Assembly (NCBI GenBank): GCA_009774895.1
Contig: VSOO01000023.1
Location: 1 to 12,654 of the forward strand
Length of the DNA: 12,654 bases
Source of the DNA: Alistipes sp.
GTDB lineage: Bacteria > Bacteroidota > Bacteroidia > Bacteroidales > Rikenellaceae
Direction of reading: 5' to 3'
The notes under the pieces are model-generated. The model was not told the origin of the DNA. It was given only the letters and a program-made list of their open reading frames with translations, and ran no database searches. Both the position numbers and the translations under genes were made by a program. Of this stretch, positions 5,938 through 12,616 are shown in pieces (the first letter of the stretch is position 1; the number at the start of each line of letters is the position of its first letter).

Positions 5938-8145
5938 TCAGCCGTTGATGCGGTAGGCTTTCTGCACGCCCTTGATTTTCAGTATGGCGTGAATGAGCGT
6001 ATCGACCATTCCCTTGCCCGGCACCTCCACGCTGACGGTGCCCGTGGCCGTGCCGCCCGACGAGGCGAAGCTGATCGAGCGGATGTTGAGTTTCAGGTCG
6101 CGGCTGATGACCTCCGTGATGCGGTTGCCGATGCCCGTGGAGTCGGTGGCGACGATGCGGATCGTCGTGCGGAACGCTCCCTCGGTCTCCGCGCGCCAGC
6201 GCGCCTCGATCAGCCGGTAGGGGTAGTTCTCGCGCATGCGGCGGGCGTTGGGGCAGTCGGTGCGGTGGATGGTGATGCCCGAATTGATGGTGACGAAGCC
6301 GAAGATGTCGTCGCCGTGAATCGGGTTGCAGCAGCGGGCCAGCTTGTACTCTATGTGTCCGATGCGGTCGTCGATCACCAGGGCGTCGCTGCTGCGCGCC
6401 GTTTGCCCGGCACGTGCCGCCGCAGCCTCCGCCTTCCGTTGGTCCGCCTCGGCAGCCGCAGCGCGGCGCTCCTCCTCCGCGGCGCCCGAGAGGATGCGGA
6501 GCAGCAGCTCCTTGATCGTGCTCATCTCGATCTTGTGCGTGGCGATCATGGCGTAAAGCTCGGTGCCGGTGCGCAGCTTGTAGTGCTTGACCAGGCTGGC
6601 CACCGCCTCGTCGATCGTGAAGTCGAGTTTCCAGTTGCGGATCTTGCGCTCCAACTCCTCGCGGCCCATGCGGGCGTGCTTGGCCTGCTCCTCGCGCAGA
6701 AACGCCTTGATGCGGTTGCGTGCCTTGGTCGTGGTCACGAAACCGAGCCAGTCGGCCTTGGGCGTCTGGTTCTTCTGGGTCTGTATCTCCACGATGTCGC
6801 CGTTGCGCAGCACGTCGCGGATCGATGCGGCCCGGTTGTTCACCCGGCCGCCGACGCACGTGGAGCCCAGGCCCGAGTGGATGTCGAACGCGAAGTCGAG
6901 CAGCGTGGCCCCCTCGGGGAGTTTGCGCAGGTCGCCCGTGGGGGTGAAGACGAAGACCTCGCCCGATGCGGGGCGTGCGTCGAAACGGCGGGCCAGGGCT
7001 TCGGGCTGCTGCTCGATCAGCTCGCGCAGCCGGCCGAGCCACTCCTCGCTCGTGCGGCCGCCCTGATTGACCCCCTTGTAGCGCCAGTGCGCGGCGATGC
7101 CGCGTTCGGCCACGGCGTCCATGCGCTCGGTGCGGATCTGCACCTCGACCCAGCGGCCGTCGGCCGCCACGGTGGTGTGGAGCGACTCGTAGCCGTTGGA
7201 TTTGGGGATCGACACCCAGTCGCGCATGCGCTTGGGGTTGGGTGTGTAGAAGTCGGTCACCACCGAATAGGCGGTCCAGCACTGCTGTTTCTCCAGCTCG
7301 GGCGGACAGTCGATGATGATGCGGATGGCGAATATGTCGTACACGCCCTCGAACGGCACATGCTGCTTGCGCATCTTGTTCCAGATCGAAAATACCGATT
7401 TGGTGCGGCTTTTGACGTGGTAGCGGATGCCGAGGCGGTCGAGCCGCTCGGTGATCGGCACGAGGAAGCGTGCGATGAAGGCGCGCCGCTCCTCCTCGCT
7501 TTCGCGCAGCTTTTCGGTGATGTGCGCCCAGTCCTGCGGTTCGAGGTAGCGGAGGGCGATGTCCTCCAGTTCGCTCTTGACGTTGTAGAGTCCCAGCTTG
7601 TGGGCGATCTGGGCGTAGAGGTTCAGCGACTCCCAGCTCTTCTTGCGCCACTTCTCGCGCGGGAAGATGGCCAGCGAACGCATGACTTCGAGCCGGTCCG
7701 CGAGTTTGATGAGGATCACGCGCGGGTCCTCGGAGTAGGCCACCAGCAGGTCGCGGAAATTGTCGGCCTGCTTGCTGTCGGTCTTGAGCTTGGTTTCGGA
7801 GATGTTGCACAGCCCCACGGTGATGCCCGTGACCGCGGTGCCGAAGCGCTGCCCGATCCGGTCGGTGAGGGCGAGGAATTCGGCTTCCGGAAGCTCCTTG
7901 TGGGCGATGCGCACGGTGTCGTGGAGCAGCGCCGCGATGGTCGAGTTGTGTCCGAGGCCGATTTCGCCCAGTACGATGGCCGCCACGGCCGCCGCATGGT
8001 CGAGCAGCGGCGTGCCGTCGTAGCGCGTGCGGCCTTCCAGCTGTTCGTCCGCGAAGGCGAGGGCCTCCTCGGCGAGCGCGAAGTCCTGTTCCGAAAGGTG
8101 GGTACGCATCAGCGTGCGGAGGGTGTCGTATCGTGCGGAATCCAT
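5938..8145 (-). CDS. relA: RelA/SpoT-family (p)ppGpp synthetase with degenerate hydrolase domain
   Basis: A 735-residue long RSH protein that makes the stringent-response alarmone (p)ppGpp from GTP/GDP and ATP. Domains in order are: HD hydrolase-type (about 40-160), synthetase (about 240-357), TGS (about 395-456), helical region with an Ala/Glu-rich stretch (about 555-585), RIS/zinc-finger domain with CCNP and DCP (about 598-635), and ACT (about 660-735). The synthetase keeps FSIWNKM, YDIFAIRIIID, PKSNGYESLHTTV and EVQIRT. It has RMRD (306-309), close to the RxKD motif of bifunctional enzymes. The HD domain keeps H50, H75-D76 and D150. Where active hydrolases have ED and a later Asn, it has R79, I80 and V154, so hydrolysis is probably lost and the enzyme is RelA-like. 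I chose the ATG at 8145: the frame extends upstream, but only from a TTG that lies inside the promoter, and MDSARYDTLRTLM fits better. Confidence 0.93.
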   Translation of the reverse strand: MDSARYDTLRTLMRTHLSEQDFALAEEALAFADEQLEGRTRYDGTPLLDHAAAVAAIVLGEIGLGHNSTIAALLHDTVRIAHKELPEAEFLALTDRIGQRFGTAVTGITVGLCNISETKLKTDSKQADNFRDLLVAYSEDPRVILIKLADRLEVMRSLAIFPREKWRKKSWESLNLYAQIAHKLGLYNVKSELEDIALRYLEPQDWAHITEKLRESEEERRAFIARFLVPITERLDRLGIRYHVKSRTKSVFSIWNKMRKQHVPFEGVYDIFAIRIIIDCPPELEKQQCWTAYSVVTDFYTPNPKRMRDWVSIPKSNGYESLHTTVAADGRWVEVQIRTERMDAVAERGIAAHWRYKGVNQGGRTSEEWLGRLRELIEQQPEALARRFDARPASGEVFVFTPTGDLRKLPEGATLLDFAFDIHSGLGSTCVGGRVNNRAASIRDVLRNGDIVEIQTQKNQTPKADWLGFVTTTKARNRIKAFLREEQAKHARMGREELERKIRNWKLDFTIDEAVASLVKHYKLRTGTELYAMIATHKIEMSTIKELLLRILSGAAEEERRAAAAEADQRKAEAAAARAGQTARSSDALVIDDRIGHIEYKLARCCNPIHGDDIFGFVTINSGITIHRTDCPNARRMRENYPYRLIEARWRAETEGAFRTTIRIVATDSTGIGNRITEVISRDLKLNIRSISFASSGGTATGTVSVEVPGKGMVDTLIHAILKIKGVQKAYRING

Positions 8146-8174
8146 GGTGTCGGCGGCTTTGAATCGTAGGAATA

Positions 8175-8206
8175 CAAAGATACGAAAAGTCGGGCGCAGA
8201 AACAAA
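8175..8206 (-). promoter_or_regulatory. Bacteroidetes-type promoter for relA (proximal)
   Basis: On the minus strand TTTG (8206-8203) is followed after 20 nt by TATCTTTG (8182-8175), matching the phylum's -33 TTTG / -7 TAnnTTTG consensus. Transcription would begin near 8168, giving a leader of about 20-25 nt before the relA ATG at 8145. This also supports that start over the upstream TTG, which lies in the promoter. Confidence 0.75.
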
Positions 8207-8340
8207 CGAAGTTTGATTATGCCGAGACGAAGTATCTAAGGCGAAGTCAAAGGTACGAATAAGCGAGGGCAAAAGCAAGTTTGCTTGCATTTTGCCGAGC
8301 GGGAGTATCTAAGGCGAAGCCAGAGATTCGGAAAATTTCG
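8203..8340. repeat. Imperfect tandem repeat (period 73 nt), each unit with a hairpin
   Basis: Unit 1 starts with the hairpin caaac-gaa-gtttg (8203-8215) and continues gccgagacgaagtatctaag (8221-8240). Unit 2 starts with the longer hairpin ggcaaaagcaag (8268-8279) / cttgc-a-ttttgcc (8284-8296) and continues gccgagcgggagtatctaag (8294-8313). Over 40 aligned bases (8221-8260 against 8294-8333) I count 31 identities, including an identical core agtatctaaggcgaag. It fills most of the divergent gap between relA and the hemolysin III gene. The look is that of a dispersed intergenic element carrying promoter boxes. Confidence 0.7.
8248..8278 (-). promoter_or_regulatory. Second possible promoter for relA (distal, repeat-borne)
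   Basis: TTGC (8278-8275), a 19-nt spacer and TACCTTTG (8255-8248) on the minus strand fit the same promoter pattern. It lies inside the first unit of the tandem repeat, 73 nt upstream of the proximal promoter. The -33 box is weaker (TTGC rather than TTTG). Confidence 0.5.
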
Positions 8341-8398
8341 GGAAAACGACCGTCTGCGGCCCCTGCATGCGCCGTTCGGCTCTAAAAGACTCGTGAAG

Positions 8399-9049
8399 AT
8401 GAGAAAAGAGTATGTTTCGACCCCCGGCGAGGAGTGCGCCAATGCCGTGACGCACGGTGTGATGGCCCTCGCCGCACTGCCGGCGCTGCCCTTCGCCGCG
8501 GTGTGGACCTACGGGCATGCGCCTGCGGACCGCGTGGCCGCGGCGGCGGCCGTGAGCCTCTTCGTGATTTCCATGTTCCTGATGTTCCTCGCCTCCACGC
8601 TCTACCATGCGATGGAGCCGCAGTCGCGGCACAAACGCGTATTCCGCGTGCTGGACCACATCGGCATCTACGTGGCCATCGCCGGAAGCTATACCCCCGT
8701 GGCGCTCGTGGTGCTCGGAGGGTGGCAGGGGGTGCTGGTGACGGCGTTGCAGTGGGTGGCGGTGCTCCTGGGCATACTCTGCAAGACGCTGTCGCGCCGC
8801 GAACGGCCCGCGCTGAGCCTGACGGTTTATCTGGTCATGGGGTGGTCGATCCTGCTCTTCTTTCCGCTCTTTCTGCGCCATGCCTCCGCGCCCCTGATCG
8901 TGCTGATCGCCGCGGGCGGCGTGTGTTACACGCTGGGAGCCTGGGTCTATGCCGTGCAGGGATTCCGCTACCACCACATGGTGTGGCACCTGATGATCGA
9001 CCTCGCGGTCGCGGCCCACTTCGCGGGGATCGTCTTCTTCCTCTACTGA
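8399..9049 (+). CDS. PAQR / hemolysin III-family integral membrane protein
   Basis: A 216-residue protein with about seven hydrophobic segments, the size and topology of the HlyIII (YqfA/TrhA) branch of the PAQR superfamily. Family residues are present: EECANAVTHG near the N-terminus (11-20), STLYH (S66, H70), LDHIGIYVAIAGSYTP (85-100, with D86), and HMVWH (H193, H197). The SxxxH, Asp and HxxxH residues form the metal site in this superfamily. The name hemolysin III comes from a Bacillus cereus homologue; a role in membrane lipid homeostasis, or a hydrolase-like activity, is now considered more likely than haemolysis. I chose the ATG at 8399; the frame extends to a TTG at 8285 inside the upstream repeat, but those 38 residues are basic and not family-like. 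Its 3' end overlaps the convergent methyltransferase gene by 7 bp. Confidence 0.9.
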   Translation: MRKEYVSTPGEECANAVTHGVMALAALPALPFAAVWTYGHAPADRVAAAAAVSLFVISMFLMFLASTLYHAMEPQSRHKRVFRVLDHIGIYVAIAGSYTPVALVVLGGWQGVLVTALQWVAVLLGILCKTLSRRERPALSLTVYLVMGWSILLFFPLFLRHASAPLIVLIAAGGVCYTLGAWVYAVQGFRYHHMVWHLMIDLAVAAHFAGIVFFLY

Positions 9050-9819
9050 ATGCGGCGCACGACGTAGATGCGGTCGTCGGGCAGGGCGTATGTCCGGCGC
9101 TCCTCGGCGGTGAAGCGGGCCGCATAGTCGATGTCGGCCGCCTCGAAGCCCGCGGCGCGCAGCCGGTCGGCATAGTCGGCGCCGTAGATGCGCCGGTGGT
9201 CGTACTGGCCGAAGATGCGCGTTCGCTCCTCGGGGGCGGTGACCGTGTCGTCCTCGTACGTATGCGTGCGATTGCGCTCCACGGGCGAGAGGAGGATGCC
9301 CCAGCCGCCCGGACGCAGGATGCGGTGCAGCTCGCGCAGCGCGAGGCGGTCGTCGGCCACGTGTTCGAGCAGGTGGTTGCAGATCAGGACGTCGAACGAC
9401 GCGTCGGGCAGCGGGATGCGCTGCACGTCGAAATGCAGGTCGGCGAGCGGACTTTCGAGGTCGGCCGTGACGTAGCGATCGGCGCATGCGGCGTAGCAGG
9501 GCTTCAGCCGGCGCATGAGGCATGCCTCGGGGGCGATGTGCAGCAGGCGGGGGCGCGTGGTGCAGAGGTCGGTTTCGCGCGTGAGGTAGAGCCACAGCAG
9601 GCGGTGGCGTTCGAGCGCGAGACAGCGCGGACAGAGGGCATTGGGGCGCGTCGCGACGTAGCCGTAGGGCAGGAAGCGGCGGAAGCGGCCGCCGCACACG
9701 GGGCACGCCACGCCCCGGCCCCGCAGCAGGAGCGCGACCAGGGGCATGCACCATCGGACGAGGCGCTGGAGCAGCGGACGCGGCACATGGTTGAGCGTCC
9801 AGCGGATCAGTCGTTTCAT
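9043..9819 (-). CDS. SAM-dependent class I methyltransferase with N-terminal zinc ribbon
   Basis: A 258-residue protein. An N-terminal hydrophobic/basic helix (1-33, RLVRWCMPLVALLLRGRG) is followed by a probable zinc ribbon, CPVC (39-42) and CPRC (63-66), and then a Methyltransf_11-like Rossmann domain. The clearest methyltransferase motif is DVQRIPLPDASFDVLICNHL (131-150) followed by LEHVADD, then ELHRILRPGGWGILLSP (163-179). The usual glycine-rich motif I is replaced by RLLHIAPE (91-98), as seen in a subgroup of these proteins. The substrate cannot be told from sequence; small molecules, lipids or sugars are typical for the fold. It lies 4 nt downstream of xseB, so it is cotranscribed with exonuclease VII genes. 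Its last 7 bp overlap the convergent hemolysin III gene. Confidence 0.87.
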   Translation of the reverse strand: MKRLIRWTLNHVPRPLLQRLVRWCMPLVALLLRGRGVACPVCGGRFRRFLPYGYVATRPNALCPRCLALERHRLLWLYLTRETDLCTTRPRLLHIAPEACLMRRLKPCYAACADRYVTADLESPLADLHFDVQRIPLPDASFDVLICNHLLEHVADDRLALRELHRILRPGGWGILLSPVERNRTHTYEDDTVTAPEERTRIFGQYDHRRIYGADYADRLRAAGFEAADIDYAARFTAEERRTYALPDDRIYVVRRIQ

Positions 9820-9823
9820 GGCG

Positions 9824-10015
9824 CTACGGTTCCAGGATTTTTTTCACCTCCTCCTCGGTCCGGAGCAGCTTCTTCCGGCACAGGGCGATCATCTCGGTGG
9901 CGCGCCGCACCTCGGCGGCCAGCGTGTCCACCTCCATCTCTTCGTTGCGGAAGCGTGCGAGGATGCGTTCGATCTCGGCCGACGCTTCGCTGTAACTGAT
10001 TTCCTTTTTAGCCAT
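9824..10015 (-). CDS. xseB: Exodeoxyribonuclease VII small subunit
   Basis: The 63-residue helical protein matches XseB: it starts MAKKEISYSEASAEIERILA, continues with RFRNEEMEVDTLAAEVRRAT, and ends in CRKKLLRTEEEVKKILE. Several copies of XseB wrap the helical arm of XseA to form the nuclease that degrades single-stranded DNA to short oligonucleotides. It begins 15 nt after the xseA stop on the same strand, the usual operon layout. The ATG at 10015 gives a standard length. Confidence 0.95.
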   Translation of the reverse strand: MAKKEISYSEASAEIERILARFRNEEMEVDTLAAEVRRATEMIALCRKKLLRTEEEVKKILEP

Positions 10016-10030
10016 AGTTCGTTTTCTTCT

Positions 10031-11314
10031 TCAGTCGGTTGGTGTATCGGCACGGTCGGTGCCGTTCGGTGCGGGGTGCGCGTGCGGCCGCTTCGCTTCG
10101 GCGCGGATCGTGCCGTCGGCCAGCTCGATGTCGAGGCGGTCGCCCGGGCCGACCGCGGCGGCCGACCGCACGGTTTTGCCGCCGCAGCGTACCAGGGCGA
10201 AGCCGAGGCGCAGGATGCGCTGCGGCGAGCGGCTTTCGGCCAGCTCGGCCGCCGTGTCGAGGCGTGCGGCCCGTTGCGCGAGGAACTCCCGCACGGCCTC
10301 CGGCAGCCGGGCGGCCAGGTGGTCGAGGTGCGCGGCGTGGTGTGCGGCGGCAGCGGCCGAGAGCCGCGCCAGGTCGCCCCGGTGCCGTCCGAGGGTCTGT
10401 TCGCAGGTGCGCAGGATGCCCACCGTGGCGTCGTGGAGCCGCTGCGCCGCCTCGGCGAGGCGTGCGTCGGCTTGGGCCGTCCGTTCGACGAGCCATCCGG
10501 CGACGGCCGTCGGGGTCTTGAGCGCCGTGTGCGCCACCATGTCGGCGACGCTCGTATCCTTGTCGTGGCCGATGCCCGTGATGACGGGCAGCGGAAACTG
10601 GGCGACGTAGGAGCAGAGGCGGTAGGCGTTGAAGCAGTTCAGGTCGCTCGCCGAGCCGCCGCCGCGGATGATGACCACGGCATCGTATGCGTCGGCCGCG
10701 TCGGCCACGGCGCAGAGCGCCCCGATGATCGACTCCTCGGCCGCCGCGCCCTGCATGAAAGCGTCGAAAAGGGTGTGTCCGATGCGGTAGGGGCTCTTCT
10801 CTATCTCCTTGCGGAAGTCGCGGTATCCGGCGGCCTGGGCGCTCGATACCACGGCTACGCGTTGCACCACGGGCGGCATGAAAGTCTCGCGGTTCATGTC
10901 CCACACGCCGTCCGCCTGCAACCGGCGGATCGTCTCCTGCCGCTGGCGCTCCATGTCGCCCAGGGTGTAGGCGGGGTCGATGTCGTCGATGCGGAGCGAG
11001 AAGCCGTAGAGTTCGTGGTAGGTGACGGCCGCCCGCACGAGGATGCGGATGCCGGCGGCCAGGCGCTGCCCGGTCTCCGCCTCGAAGCGGGCCGCGAGGG
11101 CCGGAAAGGCCGAACGCCACACCACGGCCCGCGCCTGGGCGGTCGGCACGCCGTTCGCGCCGCCCTTCTCGACCAGCTCCATGTAGCAGTGGCCCGAATA
11201 ATTGACCTTGATTTCGGCGATCTCGGCGCTGACCCACACGGGCAGCGGAAACCGCTCGTCGAGCGCGTGGCGCACGAGGCGCTGCAATTCGGATAGGGAG
11301 AGCGTTTGTCGCAT
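10031..11314 (-). CDS. xseA: Exodeoxyribonuclease VII large subunit
   Basis: A 427-residue catalytic subunit of exonuclease VII, which cuts single-stranded DNA from both ends and acts in repair. The N-terminal OB fold (about 22-105) contains PVWVSAEIAEIKVNYSGHCY and ARAVVWRSAF. The catalytic domain contains VVQRVAVVSSAQAAGYRDF (about 149-167), VIIRGGGSASDL (about 214-225), PVITGIGHDKDTSVAD (about 243-258) and KTPTAVAGWLV. A long Ala/Arg/Leu-rich coiled-coil follows (about 280-360), then a short C-terminal segment. I chose the ATG at 11314, since the frame's extension goes only to a TTG overlapping the promoter. The first gene of an xseA-xseB-methyltransferase run. Confidence 0.95.
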   Translation of the reverse strand: MRQTLSLSELQRLVRHALDERFPLPVWVSAEIAEIKVNYSGHCYMELVEKGGANGVPTAQARAVVWRSAFPALAARFEAETGQRLAAGIRILVRAAVTYHELYGFSLRIDDIDPAYTLGDMERQRQETIRRLQADGVWDMNRETFMPPVVQRVAVVSSAQAAGYRDFRKEIEKSPYRIGHTLFDAFMQGAAAEESIIGALCAVADAADAYDAVVIIRGGGSASDLNCFNAYRLCSYVAQFPLPVITGIGHDKDTSVADMVAHTALKTPTAVAGWLVERTAQADARLAEAAQRLHDATVGILRTCEQTLGRHRGDLARLSAAAAAHHAAHLDHLAARLPEAVREFLAQRAARLDTAAELAESRSPQRILRLGFALVRCGGKTVRSAAAVGPGDRLDIELADGTIRAEAKRPHAHPAPNGTDRADTPTD

Positions 11315-11320
11315 ACCGGA

Positions 11321-11351
11321 CAAAGATACTCTTTTCGCCGTCCATCTGCAA
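11321..11351 (-). promoter_or_regulatory. Bacteroidetes-type promoter abutting the xseA start codon
   Basis: On the minus strand TTGC (11351-11348), a 19-nt spacer and TATCTTTG (11328-11321) match the phylum's promoter pattern. Only 6 nt separate the -7 box from the xseA ATG at 11314, so the transcript would be leaderless or nearly so. The 153-nt gap upstream to the next gene (11352-11504) shows a 7-bp inverted repeat tcaggcg/cgcctga (11423-11429, 11446-11452) but no T-tailed terminator. Confidence 0.6.
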
Positions 11352-11504
11352 CCGGGGCTCGCGGGAATCCGTTTTTTTCTCGTTGGCGGCTGCGGGCTGC
11401 GGCGGTCGGGCGGGAGCGGTGTCAGGCGTTTCCGGCTGTATTTCCGCCTGATGCGTGCGGCCCGGGCGTACTCGACGGCGGGGGAGGCGGCACGGTCGTG
11501 CGGC

Positions 11505-12035
11505 TCAGCGCAGAATCAGCTCCGTTTCGTGCGGCAGGGTTTTGCCCTCGGGGAGTTCGATGTGCAGCACGCCGCCGCTTTCGACCGGGAGGCCGTTGCA
11601 GGTCGCGGGCTGCCAGGCGGGCGCCTGCTCCATGGCTTTCAGCACGCGGCGGCGCAGGCGTCCGTCGGTGGATTCGAGCACGCGGTCGGCGACCGTGCGG
11701 CCTTCGGGGGTGATGCGGTAGCGCACGACGACGCGGGCGGCGGGCTGGCGGTCGTTCCACTCCGTGCGTGCGGCGATGTAGTCGCGGAACGAGCCCTCCG
11801 GAAATACGGCGTCGCGGTCGTGGTGCAACGTGACGAGCAGCACGCCGTGCGCGGCCTCCGGGCCGTAGCGGGCGATGGTCTCCTCGTCGGCCGGGAGTTG
11901 CTCGACCCGCTCGATCCGCTCGGGCGGGATGGAGCCGATGTCGGCGCACCGCGTGCCGTTCACGATGCAGAGCGGCTCCTGGGCCCGTGCGACGAGGGTC
12001 CAGGCGAGCAGAAGCGGAAGCAGGAAACGTTTCAT
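11505..12035 (-). CDS. Small secreted protein with plug-like segment and TonB-C-like domain
   Basis: A 176-residue protein. The signal peptide MKRFLLPLLLAWTLVARAQ (about 1-19) is followed by PLCIVNGTRCADIGSIPPER and then RYGPEAAHGVLLVTLH. The latter resembles the end of a TonB-dependent-receptor plug, the usual form being YGxxAxNGVILI. The C-terminal half has VVVRYRITPEGRTVADRVLE, RVLKAMEQAPAWQPATCNGL and GGVLHIELPEG. This fits the TonB C-terminal fold (VxfvVxxdGxvxdxxvl...al...pkWxPa..nGkpv). There is no transmembrane anchor or Pro-rich spacer beyond the signal peptide, so it is not a canonical TonB. Small proteins of this mixed type occur in Bacteroidetes envelopes, sometimes next to BlaR1-type sensors, but none is seen here. 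It starts 10 nt after the upstream MGMT-like gene. Confidence 0.75.
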   Translation of the reverse strand: MKRFLLPLLLAWTLVARAQEPLCIVNGTRCADIGSIPPERIERVEQLPADEETIARYGPEAAHGVLLVTLHHDRDAVFPEGSFRDYIAARTEWNDRQPAARVVVRYRITPEGRTVADRVLESTDGRLRRRVLKAMEQAPAWQPATCNGLPVESGGVLHIELPEGKTLPHETELILR

Positions 12036-12045
12036 GGGGTGTATC

Positions 12046-12471
12046 TTATTGCCGGTGTGGGTGCGTGCGTCGGGAGTCTTCGCAAGCGGCCGCGGACTCC
12101 GACGGGGCGGGATCCGGGCGGATTCGCGGTTTATCGCTCCCGGCGGTGCGGTCTCTGTGCCCGGAGCCTGTGCCCGGGTCTGCGGACCGGAGGGCCGGAG
12201 CGTCGTTGCTGTTTCGCGGGGGGCCGAAACCGCCCTCGGCTTCGAGCAGCGCCCGCTGTTCGGGCCATCCCGGAGCGGTGCGCCCGTCGCATGCGACGAC
12301 GCGGTGGCACGGCAGCGAGGCGTCGCATGCCCGGGCGAGGGTGCGGCCCACGCGGCGTGCGTGTGCGGGGCAGCCGACCAGGCGCGCGATCGTGCCGTAG
12401 GTGACGACCCGTCCGCGCGGGATGCGCCGCACCACGTCGCGGACCTCGGCATCGAAATCGCGGGGGAGCAT
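12046..12471 (-). CDS. MGMT-family (alkyltransferase-like) protein with unusual C-terminal tail
   Basis: The first 80 residues match the C-terminal DNA-binding domain of O6-alkylguanine-DNA alkyltransferases: VVRRIPRGRVVTYGTIARLV (13-32, with the base-flipping Tyr25-region), ARRVGRTLARA (38-48, arginine finger), and the active-site motif LPCHRVVACDG (53-63) with Cys55. This is followed by GWPEQRALLEAEG (68-80). The N-terminal ribonuclease-like domain of full-length Ogt is absent, as in short MGMT-family proteins. Since the motif is PCHR and not PWHR, it is not a typical ATL protein and could still accept an alkyl group. Residues 81-141 are a Pro/Ser/Arg/Asp-rich stretch with no family match. 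It starts 19 nt after the prfA fragment stop, in the same direction. Confidence 0.85.
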   Translation of the reverse strand: MLPRDFDAEVRDVVRRIPRGRVVTYGTIARLVGCPAHARRVGRTLARACDASLPCHRVVACDGRTAPGWPEQRALLEAEGGFGPPRNSNDAPALRSADPGTGSGHRDRTAGSDKPRIRPDPAPSESAAACEDSRRTHPHRQ

Positions 12472-12490
12472 GCCGTATGCCGTGCGGGGA

Positions 12491-12616
12491 TCAGAGTTCG
12501 CTCTCCTTCAGGCGTTCGGCGTTCTCGGCCACGATCAGATGGTCGATGACGTCCTGTATCTCGCCGTCCATGAAGGCCGAGAGGTTGTAGATCGTGTAGA
12601 TCAAGCTGTTCTCCGT
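12491..12616 (-). pseudogene. prfA: 3' fragment of peptide chain release factor 1 (RF1)
   Basis: The last 41 codons of a minus-strand frame read TENSLIYTIYNLSAFMDGEI, continue QDVIDHLIVAENAERLK and end in ESEL. This closely resembles the RF1 C-terminus, where the sequence after TDHRIN is (L/Y)TxYNLxxxMDG and then a helix with VIDxL and ENAERLK. RF1 is normally about 360 residues and essential, reading UAA and UAG. Here the frame upstream runs into a homopolymer and hits a TAA at 12638-12640, so no start is present and the DHR motif is missing. Either the gene is broken by inserted DNA or the window ends at a faulty contig end. The assignment to RF1 rather than RF2 rests on the TIYNL and ENAERLK segments. 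Confidence 0.7.

Noticed and set aside
5590..8169. A very long open frame (859 codons) on the + strand, antisense to relA
   Set aside because: Its product is low-complexity (Val/Ala/Arg/Gly/Asp-rich) with no family signature. In GC-rich genes the antisense frame is often open because stop codons are AT-rich. The minus strand encodes a full, well-conserved RSH protein.
5801..8290. An 829-codon minus-strand frame overlapping relA in another phase
   Set aside because: Arg/His/Pro/Gly-rich shadow of relA caused by high GC at codon positions; no domains seen.
8285..8398. N-terminal extension of the hemolysin III protein from a TTG at 8285
   Set aside because: The extension is translated from the repeat unit, is rich in Arg/Phe/Lys and does not resemble the family; the ATG at 8399 gives the expected 216 residues.
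8434..9999. 521-codon + strand frame overlapping hemolysin III, the methyltransferase and xseB
   Set aside because: It is a composite shadow across three genes on both strands; the real frames have clear family motifs.
11352..11504. Possible terminator from the inverted repeat tcaggcg/cgcctga downstream of the TonB-C-like gene
   Set aside because: The stem is only 7 bp with a 16-nt loop and no U tract on the minus strand, so termination there is not supported.
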